DNA of 43,194 bases, from positions 1 through 43,194 of the IMG/VR virus record IMGVR_UViG_3300028829_004643; one strand, 5' to 3'. This stretch comes from a virus. The position numbers were made by a program, and so were the translations under genes. Below the pieces are notes generated by a model that saw nothing but the letters and a program-made list of their open reading frames with translations, had not been told where the DNA came from and ran no database searches. Shown piece after piece: positions 27,770-36,538 of this stretch (the first letter of the stretch is position 1; each line of letters opens with the position of its first letter).

Positions 27770-27806
27770 GCGGGGGAAGACTGTCATAAGTCTTCTCCTG
27801 CTTTTT
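27770..27806 (+). terminator. Rho-independent terminator
   Basis: GCGGGGGAAGACT and AGTCTTCTCCTGC pair (with G-T pairs) around a 6-base loop, followed by TTTTTC. Confidence 0.85.
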
Positions 27807-27838
27807 CTTGCTCCGTAGTTTGTACGAGGAACCTATAA

Positions 27839-29191
27839 GTGAACCTGTCTAGTATTCTGCTTAAATCTGTAATCGCGTTCAGCGATATGGATGTGTGGTC
27901 AGAATGCGAGCAGCACTACTTTCCCGCTGAATACGCAGCAATGTGGAAGGTTTTGAACAAATATGTTCAAGATCACAACTCTCTCCCCTCCTTTGAAGCG
28001 CTTAGTCTTTCCGTTAGAGATGGTCACCTTCGTGACAAATTCTCTGCACTTGAAAGAGTAGAGCTTGTAGAAGACGTAGATTCCGCCACCCTGTTGGAGT
28101 ACTTAAAGAATGAGTACGCGCAGATAGAGATTATGCGACAGCTTGATAAATATCTTGATAATACTATTGCTATGGAGTCAGCCGTAGAGAGTATTGAATC
28201 CCTACAAGAAATTGTATTGCATATGGAAGAGAAAGTCGAAACCCGACCTCGTTCCGAGAATATGCAAAAGATTGAACTTATTAGTTCTCAAGATGACCTA
28301 CTGCGAAATGTCGCTTTGGGTTTGAATTCTGATTATGATGAGACACAGAAGTTTGCCCCCAGTGATTTAATTCTCATTGGTGGTAGGCGTGGCGGAGGTA
28401 AGTCTATTACTTGTGCTAATATGGCTGTGAATGCATTTGCGAATAATCAATCTGTTATGTATTTTACTATCGAGATGGACAGTCAAGCCATCCTGCAGAG
28501 ATGTTGCTCTATAGCAACCGGAGTACCCGCCGCCGCTTTACGGAATGGAAACTTATCCATTTCTGAATGGCAGTTAGTTGCTCAGTGGTGGTCTTCTCGT
28601 TTTGAAGACGGAGAGAGGAATCTACACAACTATCTTTCCCATCGAGACTTCAGAAAATTACAGAGCGATCTTTCTGAGAATCCTCTTCGTGAAGTTCAGT
28701 TGGATGTTATATACAATCCTTCTCTTAGTCTTGCGAATATTCGTACAGAACTGGATAAAAAGATTAATCGTCTTAATCCAAGCGTAGTGATTGTTGATTA
28801 TATCAACCAGGTGAAAAGAGGAAGTGTTGCTAGTAATCGTATGGGACAATACGATTGGACTGAGCAAATCGAGGTTAGTAAAGCTCTGAAAACATATGCT
28901 CAGGAGTATAATGTTTTAATGGTATCCCCTTACCAAATTGACGCAACGGGAGAGGCAAGATTTGCTAAGGGTATTTTGGATGCGGCAGATGCGGCATTCA
29001 CGCTTGATCCGCACAGTAAAGAACAGAATATTATGACGTTTAACTGTGCGAAGATGCGTAATAGTGAAGAAGTTAATTTTACTTCTAGAATGGATTGGAC
29101 TTCTCTGCGTGTTGGCCCCGAGTCAGCTGTAGTAGAAGAGGTTGAGGTTGAGGACGAAGAGGAGGATGTTCCATGGAACAGGGCAATCTAG
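27839..29191 (+). CDS. DnaB-like replicative helicase, 450 aa
   Basis: A helical N-terminal part is followed by a RecA-like core: Walker A GGRRGGGKSI (residues 181-190), VMYFTIEMD (about 205), Walker B VVIVDYINQV (about 320-329), and MVSPYQ sensor region. The C-terminal tail is acidic. The hexameric helicase unwinds the replication fork with the primase at 30272. GTG start, after a terminator. Confidence 0.88.
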   Translation: MNLSSILLKSVIAFSDMDVWSECEQHYFPAEYAAMWKVLNKYVQDHNSLPSFEALSLSVRDGHLRDKFSALERVELVEDVDSATLLEYLKNEYAQIEIMRQLDKYLDNTIAMESAVESIESLQEIVLHMEEKVETRPRSENMQKIELISSQDDLLRNVALGLNSDYDETQKFAPSDLILIGGRRGGGKSITCANMAVNAFANNQSVMYFTIEMDSQAILQRCCSIATGVPAAALRNGNLSISEWQLVAQWWSSRFEDGERNLHNYLSHRDFRKLQSDLSENPLREVQLDVIYNPSLSLANIRTELDKKINRLNPSVVIVDYINQVKRGSVASNRMGQYDWTEQIEVSKALKTYAQEYNVLMVSPYQIDATGEARFAKGILDAADAAFTLDPHSKEQNIMTFNCAKMRNSEEVNFTSRMDWTSLRVGPESAVVEEVEVEDEEEDVPWNRAI

Positions 29192-29718
29192 AGGCTCCTT
29201 ACTTAACTTTTGATAATGTTTTCAACCCTCAAGAGTTGGGAATGATTAAAACAATTCTACATAACTGTGACTGGCAAGTGTCTACTACAGAAGATCATGG
29301 TGCTGCTCAAGTTGGTCAAAAGAAGGGTATGTCTTGCAATCTTGGGTTGCTTTATCCAGACGCCACCTTTACTTTTCCCACTAATCCTTTAGTGGGAATT
29401 CAACAGAGCATTTTAAATGGTGATGTAGGCGAAGGACACTGGGCTTGGAGATACTTTAATTCTAAAAATGTTATGTCAGTAATAGCAGCTAAGTATTCAG
29501 AAGGGGATTATTATGAACCTCATTTTGATCACTCTATGCTTACTATACTATGCTTTTTTGCTGACGACTATGTCCTAGGTGGAGACCTAGTGTTAGAGAA
29601 GTCTCATAAAATTAATTTTAAACACAACCGTGTTGTAATTATTCCAGGGGTCATCATACATGAAGTGACTCCTGTATTAGCGGGTAATAGGTACTCGATA
29701 ACGATGTTTATAGCATGA
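29173..29718 (+). CDS. 2OG-Fe(II) oxygenase A, 181 aa
   Basis: GDYYEPHFDHSML (about residues 112-124) has the H-x-D pair, GGDLVLE follows, and NRVVIIPGVIIHEV (about 153-166) holds the distal His, then RYSITMFI with the 2OG-binding Arg. Overlaps the helicase by 19 bases and the paralogous oxygenase by 4. Location inside the replisome genes suggests action on DNA, nucleotides or replication proteins, but no substrate can be deduced. Confidence 0.8.
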   Translation: MEQGNLEAPYLTFDNVFNPQELGMIKTILHNCDWQVSTTEDHGAAQVGQKKGMSCNLGLLYPDATFTFPTNPLVGIQQSILNGDVGEGHWAWRYFNSKNVMSVIAAKYSEGDYYEPHFDHSMLTILCFFADDYVLGGDLVLEKSHKINFKHNRVVIIPGVIIHEVTPVLAGNRYSITMFIA

Positions 29719-30275
29719 AAATAGAGTATGTAAACGGTATGCCACTCGTCATTATTGACGATTTCTTTGCCGCCGCAGAGAGGTGGTTCACACTGAGTCT
29801 AATAGCACAGCATGATCTTGCAAAAGACACTGAGGTTACTGGATCAGCGGCGGAAAATGGCAGGTTATTAAGAAACAATAGTGGGGCTTGGGCTGGTGTT
29901 ATTGCTCCCACTAATACTTCTAAATTACCACTTCGACCATACTGGGCAGCCCAGGATGAACTCATAGCTAGTGACCATTGGTTTTGGCGGTATATCCGCA
30001 AAGATAGGGGGAATGTAATGTACTCTCACTATGCTGATGGTGACAGCTATGGGGCTCATTTTGATGAAGCAAAAATTACTTGGCTTACTTGGCTTACACG
30101 AGATCAAGAGCCTCTCTTTACTGGAGGTAATTTAATCCTAGAGGAAGAGAAAATAGTAGAATTTAAAGACAATAGAACAGTAATATTTCCTTCTTGCATG
30201 ATACACGAAGTGGACGAAGTAAAGTTTACTGGAAATAGTAAAGGAAGATATACAGTAACGGTATTCCAACAATGA
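29715..30275 (+). CDS. 2OG-Fe(II) oxygenase B, 186 aa
   Basis: Tandem paralogue of the previous gene: GDSYGAHFDEAKI (about 109-121) with H-x-D, GGNLILEEE, NRTVIFPSCMIHEV (about 154-167) with the distal His, and RYTVTVFQ. The matching order of motifs shows gene duplication and divergence. It overlaps the primase gene by 4 bases. Confidence 0.8.
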   Translation: MKIEYVNGMPLVIIDDFFAAAERWFTLSLIAQHDLAKDTEVTGSAAENGRLLRNNSGAWAGVIAPTNTSKLPLRPYWAAQDELIASDHWFWRYIRKDRGNVMYSHYADGDSYGAHFDEAKITWLTWLTRDQEPLFTGGNLILEEEKIVEFKDNRTVIFPSCMIHEVDEVKFTGNSKGRYTVTVFQQ

Positions 30276-31099
30276 GCGCAGTAGAAGACATTTTACAAGA
30301 AAGAAAAATACCTTTTCGTGTTTCTGGAAAGGATTTGACTATACCTTGTTTAAACCCCAATCACGAGGATCGTAATCCTTCTATGCGTATAGATAGAGTG
30401 TTGGGTATATTTAATTGTTTCTCTTGTGGTTACAAGGGCAACATATTTAAGTTTTACGGAGTAGAAGCAAGCGAAGTAGGCTTGAAAAGAGAAAGATTAA
30501 AGAGAAAGATGGACGATATTCGTAGTGCTGGAGTTGGTCTTGCGATGCCTGATAATACTACACCTTTCCTTCGAGACTGGAGAGGGATTTCAGCAAGTAC
30601 ATATGAGAAGTTTGGTGCGTTCTATCATATTCATTCAGACTTCAACGGGAGAGTGAACTTTCCTATTAAAGATGCTAGTGGTAGAATAGTTTGTTTTCAA
30701 GGTAGAGATGAGACAGGTACTCTACCTCAAAAGTATATGTTTACTCCGAGCGGTTCAAAGCCACCAATGTTTCCTATGGCAGAACCAGTTCGAGGTAAAA
30801 TTATGTTAGTAGAAGGTATATTTGATATGCTAAATCTACATGACAAAGGTATGACAAATGCAATATGTATCTTTGGTGTAAATAACTTTTCGGAAGAGAA
30901 GTTAGGATTACTTAAAATCTCTGGAGTAACTGGCATTGATGTAGCCTTTGATGGTGACGATGCTGGAAGAAAAGGAGTAGAGAAGGTAAAGGAAATATGT
31001 GGGGATTTTCCTGTGAGAGATATTAAACTTACAAAGGGAGATCCTGGTGATTTAAACAGACAACAAGTAGAAGGATTGTGGAGAAGGCTTTATGGCTAA
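30272..31099 (+). CDS. DnaG-like primase, 275 aa
   Basis: A CHC2 zinc finger (C26, H31, C49, C52) is followed by the core with FPIKDASGRIVCFQGR and the Toprim domain (MLVEGIFDMLNL, then AFDGDDAGRKG about residues 227-237). Smaller than bacterial DnaG because the helicase-interaction domain is missing. Synthesises RNA primers for the neighbouring helicase and polymerase. Confidence 0.87.
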   Translation: MSAVEDILQERKIPFRVSGKDLTIPCLNPNHEDRNPSMRIDRVLGIFNCFSCGYKGNIFKFYGVEASEVGLKRERLKRKMDDIRSAGVGLAMPDNTTPFLRDWRGISASTYEKFGAFYHIHSDFNGRVNFPIKDASGRIVCFQGRDETGTLPQKYMFTPSGSKPPMFPMAEPVRGKIMLVEGIFDMLNLHDKGMTNAICIFGVNNFSEEKLGLLKISGVTGIDVAFDGDDAGRKGVEKVKEICGDFPVRDIKLTKGDPGDLNRQQVEGLWRRLYG

Positions 31100-33419
31100 T
31101 GTTGCGGTTATAGAAAAAGTTTCGATGGGGTATGATTATTCAAGGCACTTTAACTTTGAATTCGATACCTTTGCTCTTTGCTCAGATAGAGGCAAGGAAA
31201 AAATACTCAAGAGTGATGTTGATATTAATATCGACACGGATGCTTATGAGTGGGTGGTCCTAATAGGTTCGGAAGCGCTCAAGCACTTTACGAAAGCTAC
31301 AAAGATTACCGAATATAGTGGTACTGTTCTGGAAGACAAGTTCTTACCAGCAATTAGTCCTGCTATGGCGAAGTTCCGTCCAGAGGCGAAAGCTGTATGG
31401 AAAAAGACAGAGGATAATATCAATGCCTATGTCTCTGGTTCTAAGCAAATTGCAACTGTAGATGAATCAGTAGCAGTAGGTATTCAAGACACTGAAGAAG
31501 CAAACAACTTCATTCGTGCCGCAATAGCGCATGATTGTGATTATGTTGCTCTTGATAGTGAAACAACGGCTCTGTACCCTCGAAACGGATATATGCTAGG
31601 AATTAGTATATGTTACGATGGTAAGACTGCTGTATATATTGATACTGACTGCTTCTCAGAAGAGACTGAAGCTCTTCTACAGAGGCTATTCAATGTGAAG
31701 CGAGTTATATTTCATAATGCTAAGTTTGATATTCCATTCTTTGAGTATCACTTCAACTTCGAGTTTCCGAACTTTGAAGATACGATGTTGATGCACTATG
31801 TGATGGAAGAGAGACCTGGCACTCATGGACTAAAGCAACTTGCTATGCAACTTACTCCTTATGGTGACTATGAGAAACCAATGTATGATTGGATGGATCA
31901 ATATAGGAAAGAACACGGCGTACTAAAAGATGATTTCAAGTGGGAATGGATTCCTTTTGACATCATGAAAACTTATGCAGCTATTGATGCACTAGTAACT
32001 TTTCAAGTATACGAGCAACTTGCGGCCGTATTGAAGAAAGGAAACCCCTGTCTATCAAACTTGTATCAGAATATTCTGATACCTGCTTGTAGATTCTTGA
32101 TGAATATTCAAGATAACGGGGTTCCTTTCGACATGGATAGGCTTGTCAATGGTCAAGGTTTGATGAGCGAGCAGATCTCCCAAGCAGCCGCGATTCTCGC
32201 GGAAAATGAGGCGATTCGTGCGTTTGAAGAAGATTCTGGTAAAACTTTTAATCCCAATAGTGTAGTGCAACTCCGAAAAGTACTCTTTGATTACTGTGAA
32301 CTTCCTCCAACTGGAATTAAAACAGCAAAGGGTGAGTTCTCTACAAATGCGGAAGTACTAGAAATCCTCTCGTCATTACACGAAGTGCCTGCACATATTC
32401 TCAACGTGAGAAAGAAGGGAAAGATTAAGAATACTTATCTTGATAAGATTATTCCTCAGCTTGACAAAGACGGACGACTCCGTACTAACTTTAACTTGCA
32501 TGGTACTACTTCTGGACGACTATCTAGTAGTGGGAAACTTAACATGCAACAGATTCCACGAGATGATCCTATCATCAAGGGATGTATAAAAGCAGCCCCC
32601 GGACACAAGATTGTAGCGATGGACTTAACAACTGCCGAAGTTTATGTAGCGGCTGTCTTAAGTAATGATGTGGAGTTGCAAGAAGTGTTTAAGTCCGGAG
32701 GAAACTTTCATAGTACAATCGCACACAAAGTATTTAACTTGCCCTGCGGTGTAAGTGAAGTTGCTGAAAAGTTCTCGGAGAAGAGACAAGCAGCAAAAGC
32801 TGTAACTTTCGGTATTATGTACGGTGCTGGTCCAAAGAAGATCTCTGAGCAGGTCACAAAAGACGGTGGTACTATGTCTATGAAAGAAGCTCAGATTGTT
32901 ATTCGTGATTACTTCGCCGCCTTCCCAGGTCTTAGTGATTGGATTGAAGATCAAAAAGCACACATTGCTCGATATGGTGAGTTGTACTCTCTTTATGGTA
33001 GAAAGCGTAGACTTCGTGACGGCATAGAAACTCAGCAGATAAGAGATATTCGAAAGAAGAAGAACTGGATGATTAGTGATGATGAGAAAGCTATGCTTGG
33101 AGCACAGGCAGGAGCCGTAAGGTCAGGACTCAATTTTCTTGTTCAATCAAGTGCCTCTGACATTAATCTTCTTGGAGCAGTAGACGCAGAGCAGCATATA
33201 CGTAAACGTGGTATGAAGTCTCGTATTTTTGCATTAGTGCACGACTCGGTTCTTGCCGAAGTGCCTCTTGATGAAATTGACGACTACTGCCTTCTGCTGA
33301 AGACTTGTATTCAAAAAGATAGAGGTATTATGATTGAAGGATGTCCAGTAGGCTGTGATTTTGAAATAGGCGATGACTATTCTATGGGTAAGTTTGATGC
33401 TAAGTACGCTAACCTATAG
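31092..33419 (+). CDS. Family A DNA polymerase with 3'-5' exonuclease, 775 aa
   Basis: The exonuclease motifs are YVALDSETTALYP (about 152-164), FHNAKFDIPFFE and TYAAIDALVTFQVY. Polymerase motif A is DLTTAEVY (about 511-518) with the catalytic Asp and Glu; motif B is R565..K569..F573 in RQAAKAVTFGIMYG; motif C is VHDSV (about 716-720). F573 corresponds to Phe762 of E. coli Pol I. There is no 5' nuclease domain; the flap exonuclease is a separate gene at 40333. Confidence 0.92.
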   Translation: MANVAVIEKVSMGYDYSRHFNFEFDTFALCSDRGKEKILKSDVDINIDTDAYEWVVLIGSEALKHFTKATKITEYSGTVLEDKFLPAISPAMAKFRPEAKAVWKKTEDNINAYVSGSKQIATVDESVAVGIQDTEEANNFIRAAIAHDCDYVALDSETTALYPRNGYMLGISICYDGKTAVYIDTDCFSEETEALLQRLFNVKRVIFHNAKFDIPFFEYHFNFEFPNFEDTMLMHYVMEERPGTHGLKQLAMQLTPYGDYEKPMYDWMDQYRKEHGVLKDDFKWEWIPFDIMKTYAAIDALVTFQVYEQLAAVLKKGNPCLSNLYQNILIPACRFLMNIQDNGVPFDMDRLVNGQGLMSEQISQAAAILAENEAIRAFEEDSGKTFNPNSVVQLRKVLFDYCELPPTGIKTAKGEFSTNAEVLEILSSLHEVPAHILNVRKKGKIKNTYLDKIIPQLDKDGRLRTNFNLHGTTSGRLSSSGKLNMQQIPRDDPIIKGCIKAAPGHKIVAMDLTTAEVYVAAVLSNDVELQEVFKSGGNFHSTIAHKVFNLPCGVSEVAEKFSEKRQAAKAVTFGIMYGAGPKKISEQVTKDGGTMSMKEAQIVIRDYFAAFPGLSDWIEDQKAHIARYGELYSLYGRKRRLRDGIETQQIRDIRKKKNWMISDDEKAMLGAQAGAVRSGLNFLVQSSASDINLLGAVDAEQHIRKRGMKSRIFALVHDSVLAEVPLDEIDDYCLLLKTCIQKDRGIMIEGCPVGCDFEIGDDYSMGKFDAKYANL

Positions 33420-33897
33420 GGCTGTATTGAATAGAATTGAGTTTCCAGTATATGCTGTAGCAAATTTGGAAGACTCATGGACAGAAGATGGTCTAGTATT
33501 TCATAATGAACTTGTACTAGACGACAGGAATCAACCTTTTGATACTCTTGGTCTCAGAAGGTTGCATACCCCACATAAGAAAAAACGCCTTTCAAAGGCA
33601 TATTTTGATTTTATAGAATTAATAAAGGCAAAAGACCATCAGTTTATTGATAGTAATGGAATACTATTTGAGTATGAAAAAACATTGTTTTGTGAAATAA
33701 AATCTTATAAAATCAATAAAAAATTCGCAAAGGATACCTATAGTGTTATATTTTGTAAGGGTGTAAATAGCCCTTATATACTAAAAAGATATCCTCATGC
33801 GGAAGAATGGGCACAGATTTTGTGTTATAAATCACTGCCCTGGAAGTTGTATAGTCTTTCAGAAGACGAAATAGACACTTTTAAAAGGAAGATTTAA
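33397..33897 (+). CDS. Conserved phage protein of unknown function, about 166 aa
   Basis: FPVYAVANLEDSW, LVLDDRNQPFDTL and CEIKSYKINKKFAKDTYSV, with a C-terminal YPHAEEWAQIL. It recurs in marine phage replication regions but has no known role to me. The start is uncertain: ATG at 33397 overlapping polA by 23 bases, or a TTG at 33427 after AGGG. It ends one base into the PhoH gene. Confidence 0.65.
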   Translation: MLSTLTYRAVLNRIEFPVYAVANLEDSWTEDGLVFHNELVLDDRNQPFDTLGLRRLHTPHKKKRLSKAYFDFIELIKAKDHQFIDSNGILFEYEKTLFCEIKSYKINKKFAKDTYSVIFCKGVNSPYILKRYPHAEEWAQILCYKSLPWKLYSLSEDEIDTFKRKI

Positions 33898-34562
33898 TGG
33901 GTCGCAGACGAAGCGATGTACTCCAGAAAAATAATTTTGTATTACAAGAGATGGAACCACTCACCAAATCCCAGCTTGAAGTATGGGAATCTAGTAAGCA
34001 TATGATGCTTCATGGGTGTGCCGGAACCGGCAAGACTTTTATATCTCTTTACCTAGCTCTTGATGACATAGAGAAAGGTAAGTACAAAAAAGTTACAGTA
34101 ATAAGAAGTGTGGTACCTACCCGAGAAATGGGTTTCTTACCTGGTACAGAGCGAGAAAAAGCAAAAGTATACGAACAACCTTATGAGAGTATATTTTGTG
34201 AGCTATTTGGAAGGGGAGACAACCCCTACGATCAATTAAAAACAAAAGGAGTTGTAAACTTTATTACCACCTCACATGTTAGGGGTATTACCATTAGCAA
34301 TAGCGTAGTAATAATAGATGAGTGTCAAAATATGACATTTCATGAACTAGACAGTGTTATGACTAGAATTGGCCAAAATTGTAGAGTTATATTTTGCGGA
34401 GATTTTTTTCAGTCTGATCTGAAAGATAGTGGTATTAATAGGTTTATGAAAATACTAAAGAAAATGGACGAGTTTGACTTTGTTGAGTTTGGAATACAAG
34501 ACATTGTTAGAAGCGATCTAGTTAAAAGTTACTTAATAACTAAGTACAAGGAGGAGTTATGA
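33897..34562 (+). CDS. phoH: PhoH-like P-loop NTPase, 221 aa
   Basis: Walker A GCAGTGKT (residues 40-47), RSVVPTREMGFLPG (about 76-89), Walker B VVIIDECQNM (about 139-148) and IFCGDFFQSD. PhoH is an ATPase/helicase-like protein widespread in marine phages; its role in infection is not settled. It is coupled at both ends. Confidence 0.88.
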   Translation: MGRRRSDVLQKNNFVLQEMEPLTKSQLEVWESSKHMMLHGCAGTGKTFISLYLALDDIEKGKYKKVTVIRSVVPTREMGFLPGTEREKAKVYEQPYESIFCELFGRGDNPYDQLKTKGVVNFITTSHVRGITISNSVVIIDECQNMTFHELDSVMTRIGQNCRVIFCGDFFQSDLKDSGINRFMKILKKMDEFDFVEFGIQDIVRSDLVKSYLITKYKEEL

Positions 34563-34597
34563 ATATTTACAAGACTTTATTTGGAGAGCAAGCATGA
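34559..34597 (+). CDS. 12-aa micro-ORF between phoH and the next gene
   Basis: A GGAGG-like site precedes an ATG that overlaps the phoH stop (ATGA), and the 12-codon frame ends by ATGA overlap with the next start. Its product, MNIYKTLFGEQA, is too short to classify. It may serve as a translational relay. Confidence 0.4.
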   Translation: MNIYKTLFGEQA

Positions 34598-34800
34598 TAC
34601 TTTCAGCAGTTAAAACATCTGCACTTGCGGCTATTAATCGACACAATGTAAACATTAAAACAATGCTAGAAAATCCTCAGAGTATTCCCGAGCATACTGA
34701 TATTGTTCAAGCTGTTGAAGAGGAATTGCTGAAAGTAGCCCATCAAGTAGATATACTAGAATCTATAAACCAGTATGACGACTGGGACATGTCTGAATGA
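34594..34800 (+). CDS. Hypothetical helical protein, 68 aa
   Basis: A soluble helical protein with a heptad-like centre (VEEELLKVAHQVDILES) and acidic C-terminus. GGAGAG lies before the ATG; the end overlaps the helicase start by four bases. Not recognised. Confidence 0.68.
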   Translation: MILSAVKTSALAAINRHNVNIKTMLENPQSIPEHTDIVQAVEEELLKVAHQVDILESINQYDDWDMSE

Positions 34801-36092
34801 AAAAAGCTCTGATCTCCAATAGAATTTATTTAGAGCCAGAAAACCCTGACCATCTTATGCTCATGGAAAAAGCTCTAACATATAGAATAGACCCGTATAG
34901 AAGGGATATGCCTCCTACTGTTATTAAAAACATAAGGAAAATTCGTTCTAATCTATACTCTATTCCTATTGGACGATCAGATCTTATACCAGATAATTAC
35001 GAGAAAGTAGACCAGAGAAATATAGTTCCTGTAGACTTTCCTAAATTTAAATTTGATTTAAGAGCAAGCCAAGAGGAGGTATACGATGATATCGAAGATA
35101 ATGCTATTATTAACGCGTTTGTGTCATGGGGTAAGACGTTCACGGCTTTGGCAATCGCAGCTAAACTTGGTCAGAAGACTTTGGTTATTACTCATACAGT
35201 GGCACTCCGAACGCAGTGGGAAAAAGAAGTACAAAAAGTCTTCGGAATATCGGCCGGACGAATCGGAAGCGGACAGTTTGATACGGAAAGCCCTATCGTA
35301 ATAGGAAACGTACAAACACTGTATAAGAATAAAGAAAAAATTGCTAAGACCTTTGGAACTCTTATTGTAGATGAGTGTCACCATATACCAGCAAATACTT
35401 TTAACAGGTTAATAGATTCTAGTTATGCTCGGTATAAAATAGGTCTATCGGGTACTGTGGAGAGAAAAGATGGTAGGCATATACTTCTGCCCGACTATTT
35501 TGGACAAACAAAGTATACTCCGCCAAAAGAAAACTTTATGATGCCTTCAGTAGACCTTATAAAGACTACTATAAGATTCATGGACGGAGCAAGAATTCCT
35601 TGGGCTAACAGGATAAATGATCTTGTAAACCAAGAAGATTACGGTAAGTTAGTAGGTATACTAGCTGCCGCTTATAGAAAGAAAGGACACAAAATACTTT
35701 TAGTTTCGGATAGGGTTAATTTTTTAAATAGACTACATCGAACCCTTGGAGATGTCTCTGAGCTTGTTACCGGAGCTACCGATTTAGATGAAAGAGATAA
35801 AAAGATACAAAGAATCCTAGACGGTAAAAGTGATATACTTCTAGGCACTCAAAGTATTTTTTCAGAAGGAATAAGTGTTAATAATTTAAGTTGCCTAATA
35901 CTAGCTACGCCTGTTAGTAATGCACCTCTTCTTACGCAATTAATAGGGAGAGTTATACGCAAATTTGAAGGTAAAATAGATCCAGTAATTGTAGATATAA
36001 ATCTGAAGGGCAAAACTGCTGAAAGACAAGCTCAACTGAGAGCAGGGGTATATCTCCAAGAGGGTTACACAATGAATCAGGTTGAGATGTGA
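34797..36092 (+). CDS. SF2 DNA helicase (UvsW/T5 D10-like), 431 aa
   Basis: Q/Walker A region FVSWGKTFTA (SWGKT at 110-114, a departure from the usual GxGKT), TLVITHTVALRTQWEKEV (motif Ia), IVDECHH (motif II), GLSGTVER (motif III), VTGATD, and LIGRVIRK (motif VI, about 397-404). UvsW and D10 promote branch migration and rescue of stalled forks. The Gly-poor P-loop may still be functional. Confidence 0.85.
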   Translation: MKKALISNRIYLEPENPDHLMLMEKALTYRIDPYRRDMPPTVIKNIRKIRSNLYSIPIGRSDLIPDNYEKVDQRNIVPVDFPKFKFDLRASQEEVYDDIEDNAIINAFVSWGKTFTALAIAAKLGQKTLVITHTVALRTQWEKEVQKVFGISAGRIGSGQFDTESPIVIGNVQTLYKNKEKIAKTFGTLIVDECHHIPANTFNRLIDSSYARYKIGLSGTVERKDGRHILLPDYFGQTKYTPPKENFMMPSVDLIKTTIRFMDGARIPWANRINDLVNQEDYGKLVGILAAAYRKKGHKILLVSDRVNFLNRLHRTLGDVSELVTGATDLDERDKKIQRILDGKSDILLGTQSIFSEGISVNNLSCLILATPVSNAPLLTQLIGRVIRKFEGKIDPVIVDINLKGKTAERQAQLRAGVYLQEGYTMNQVEM

Positions 36093-36102
36093 AAAATAAT
36101 TC

Positions 36103-36131
36103 TTGACAACACAAGGTATTTGTAGTATAAT
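36103..36131 (+). promoter_or_regulatory. Sigma70 promoter abutting a start codon
   Basis: TTGACA at 36103-36108, 17-bp spacer, TATAAT at 36126-36131. The ATG of the next gene begins two bases after the -10 box, so RNA from here would start inside that gene. It may mainly feed the ssDNA-binding protein gene downstream. Confidence 0.88.
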
Positions 36132-36133
36132 AT

Positions 36134-36526
36134 ATGATTATATTCGATTGGACAAAGGTTTATCAGACATCAGGTGGTAGTAGTAGTAATATTATAAATA
36201 TTATTGCCTACTTGACACTTAAACCGCTTCCGTTAAATAACTATGACCATAAAATTAAAAGGCTATCTCAAATAGATTGGTCGGGAAATTCTTACCTCTT
36301 AAATCCTATGCCCGTAATAACCGCCAGGAGGGACATAGGAGTACACGAGCTTGCACAGTACGTGGCGCTTGCAAGTTTTCGTAATCTGGCGGAATATAAG
36401 ACCACTAAACGAGCGACTCTAAGGACAATTGAAAGTCCAGTTGACTTGGAGTTATTAAAAAGCAATGAGTTACTTACAATAGTTGACGATCAAATCTTCT
36501 TCTGTTGGGAAGAAACTAAATACTAA
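36134..36526 (+). CDS. Conserved phage protein, 130 aa
   Basis: IIFDWTKVYQTSGGSSSNIINI starts it; RLSQIDWSGNSYLL (about 55-68) and the rest fit a small helical family in phage replication regions that I recognise only in outline. The ATG at 36134 has no upstream ribosome binding site and sits at the -10 box; read-through from the helicase operon could translate it. A truncated leaderless version from the promoter is possible. Confidence 0.7.
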   Translation: MIIFDWTKVYQTSGGSSSNIINIIAYLTLKPLPLNNYDHKIKRLSQIDWSGNSYLLNPMPVITARRDIGVHELAQYVALASFRNLAEYKTTKRATLRTIESPVDLELLKSNELLTIVDDQIFFCWEETKY

Positions 36527-36538
36527 GGAAAACAAACT

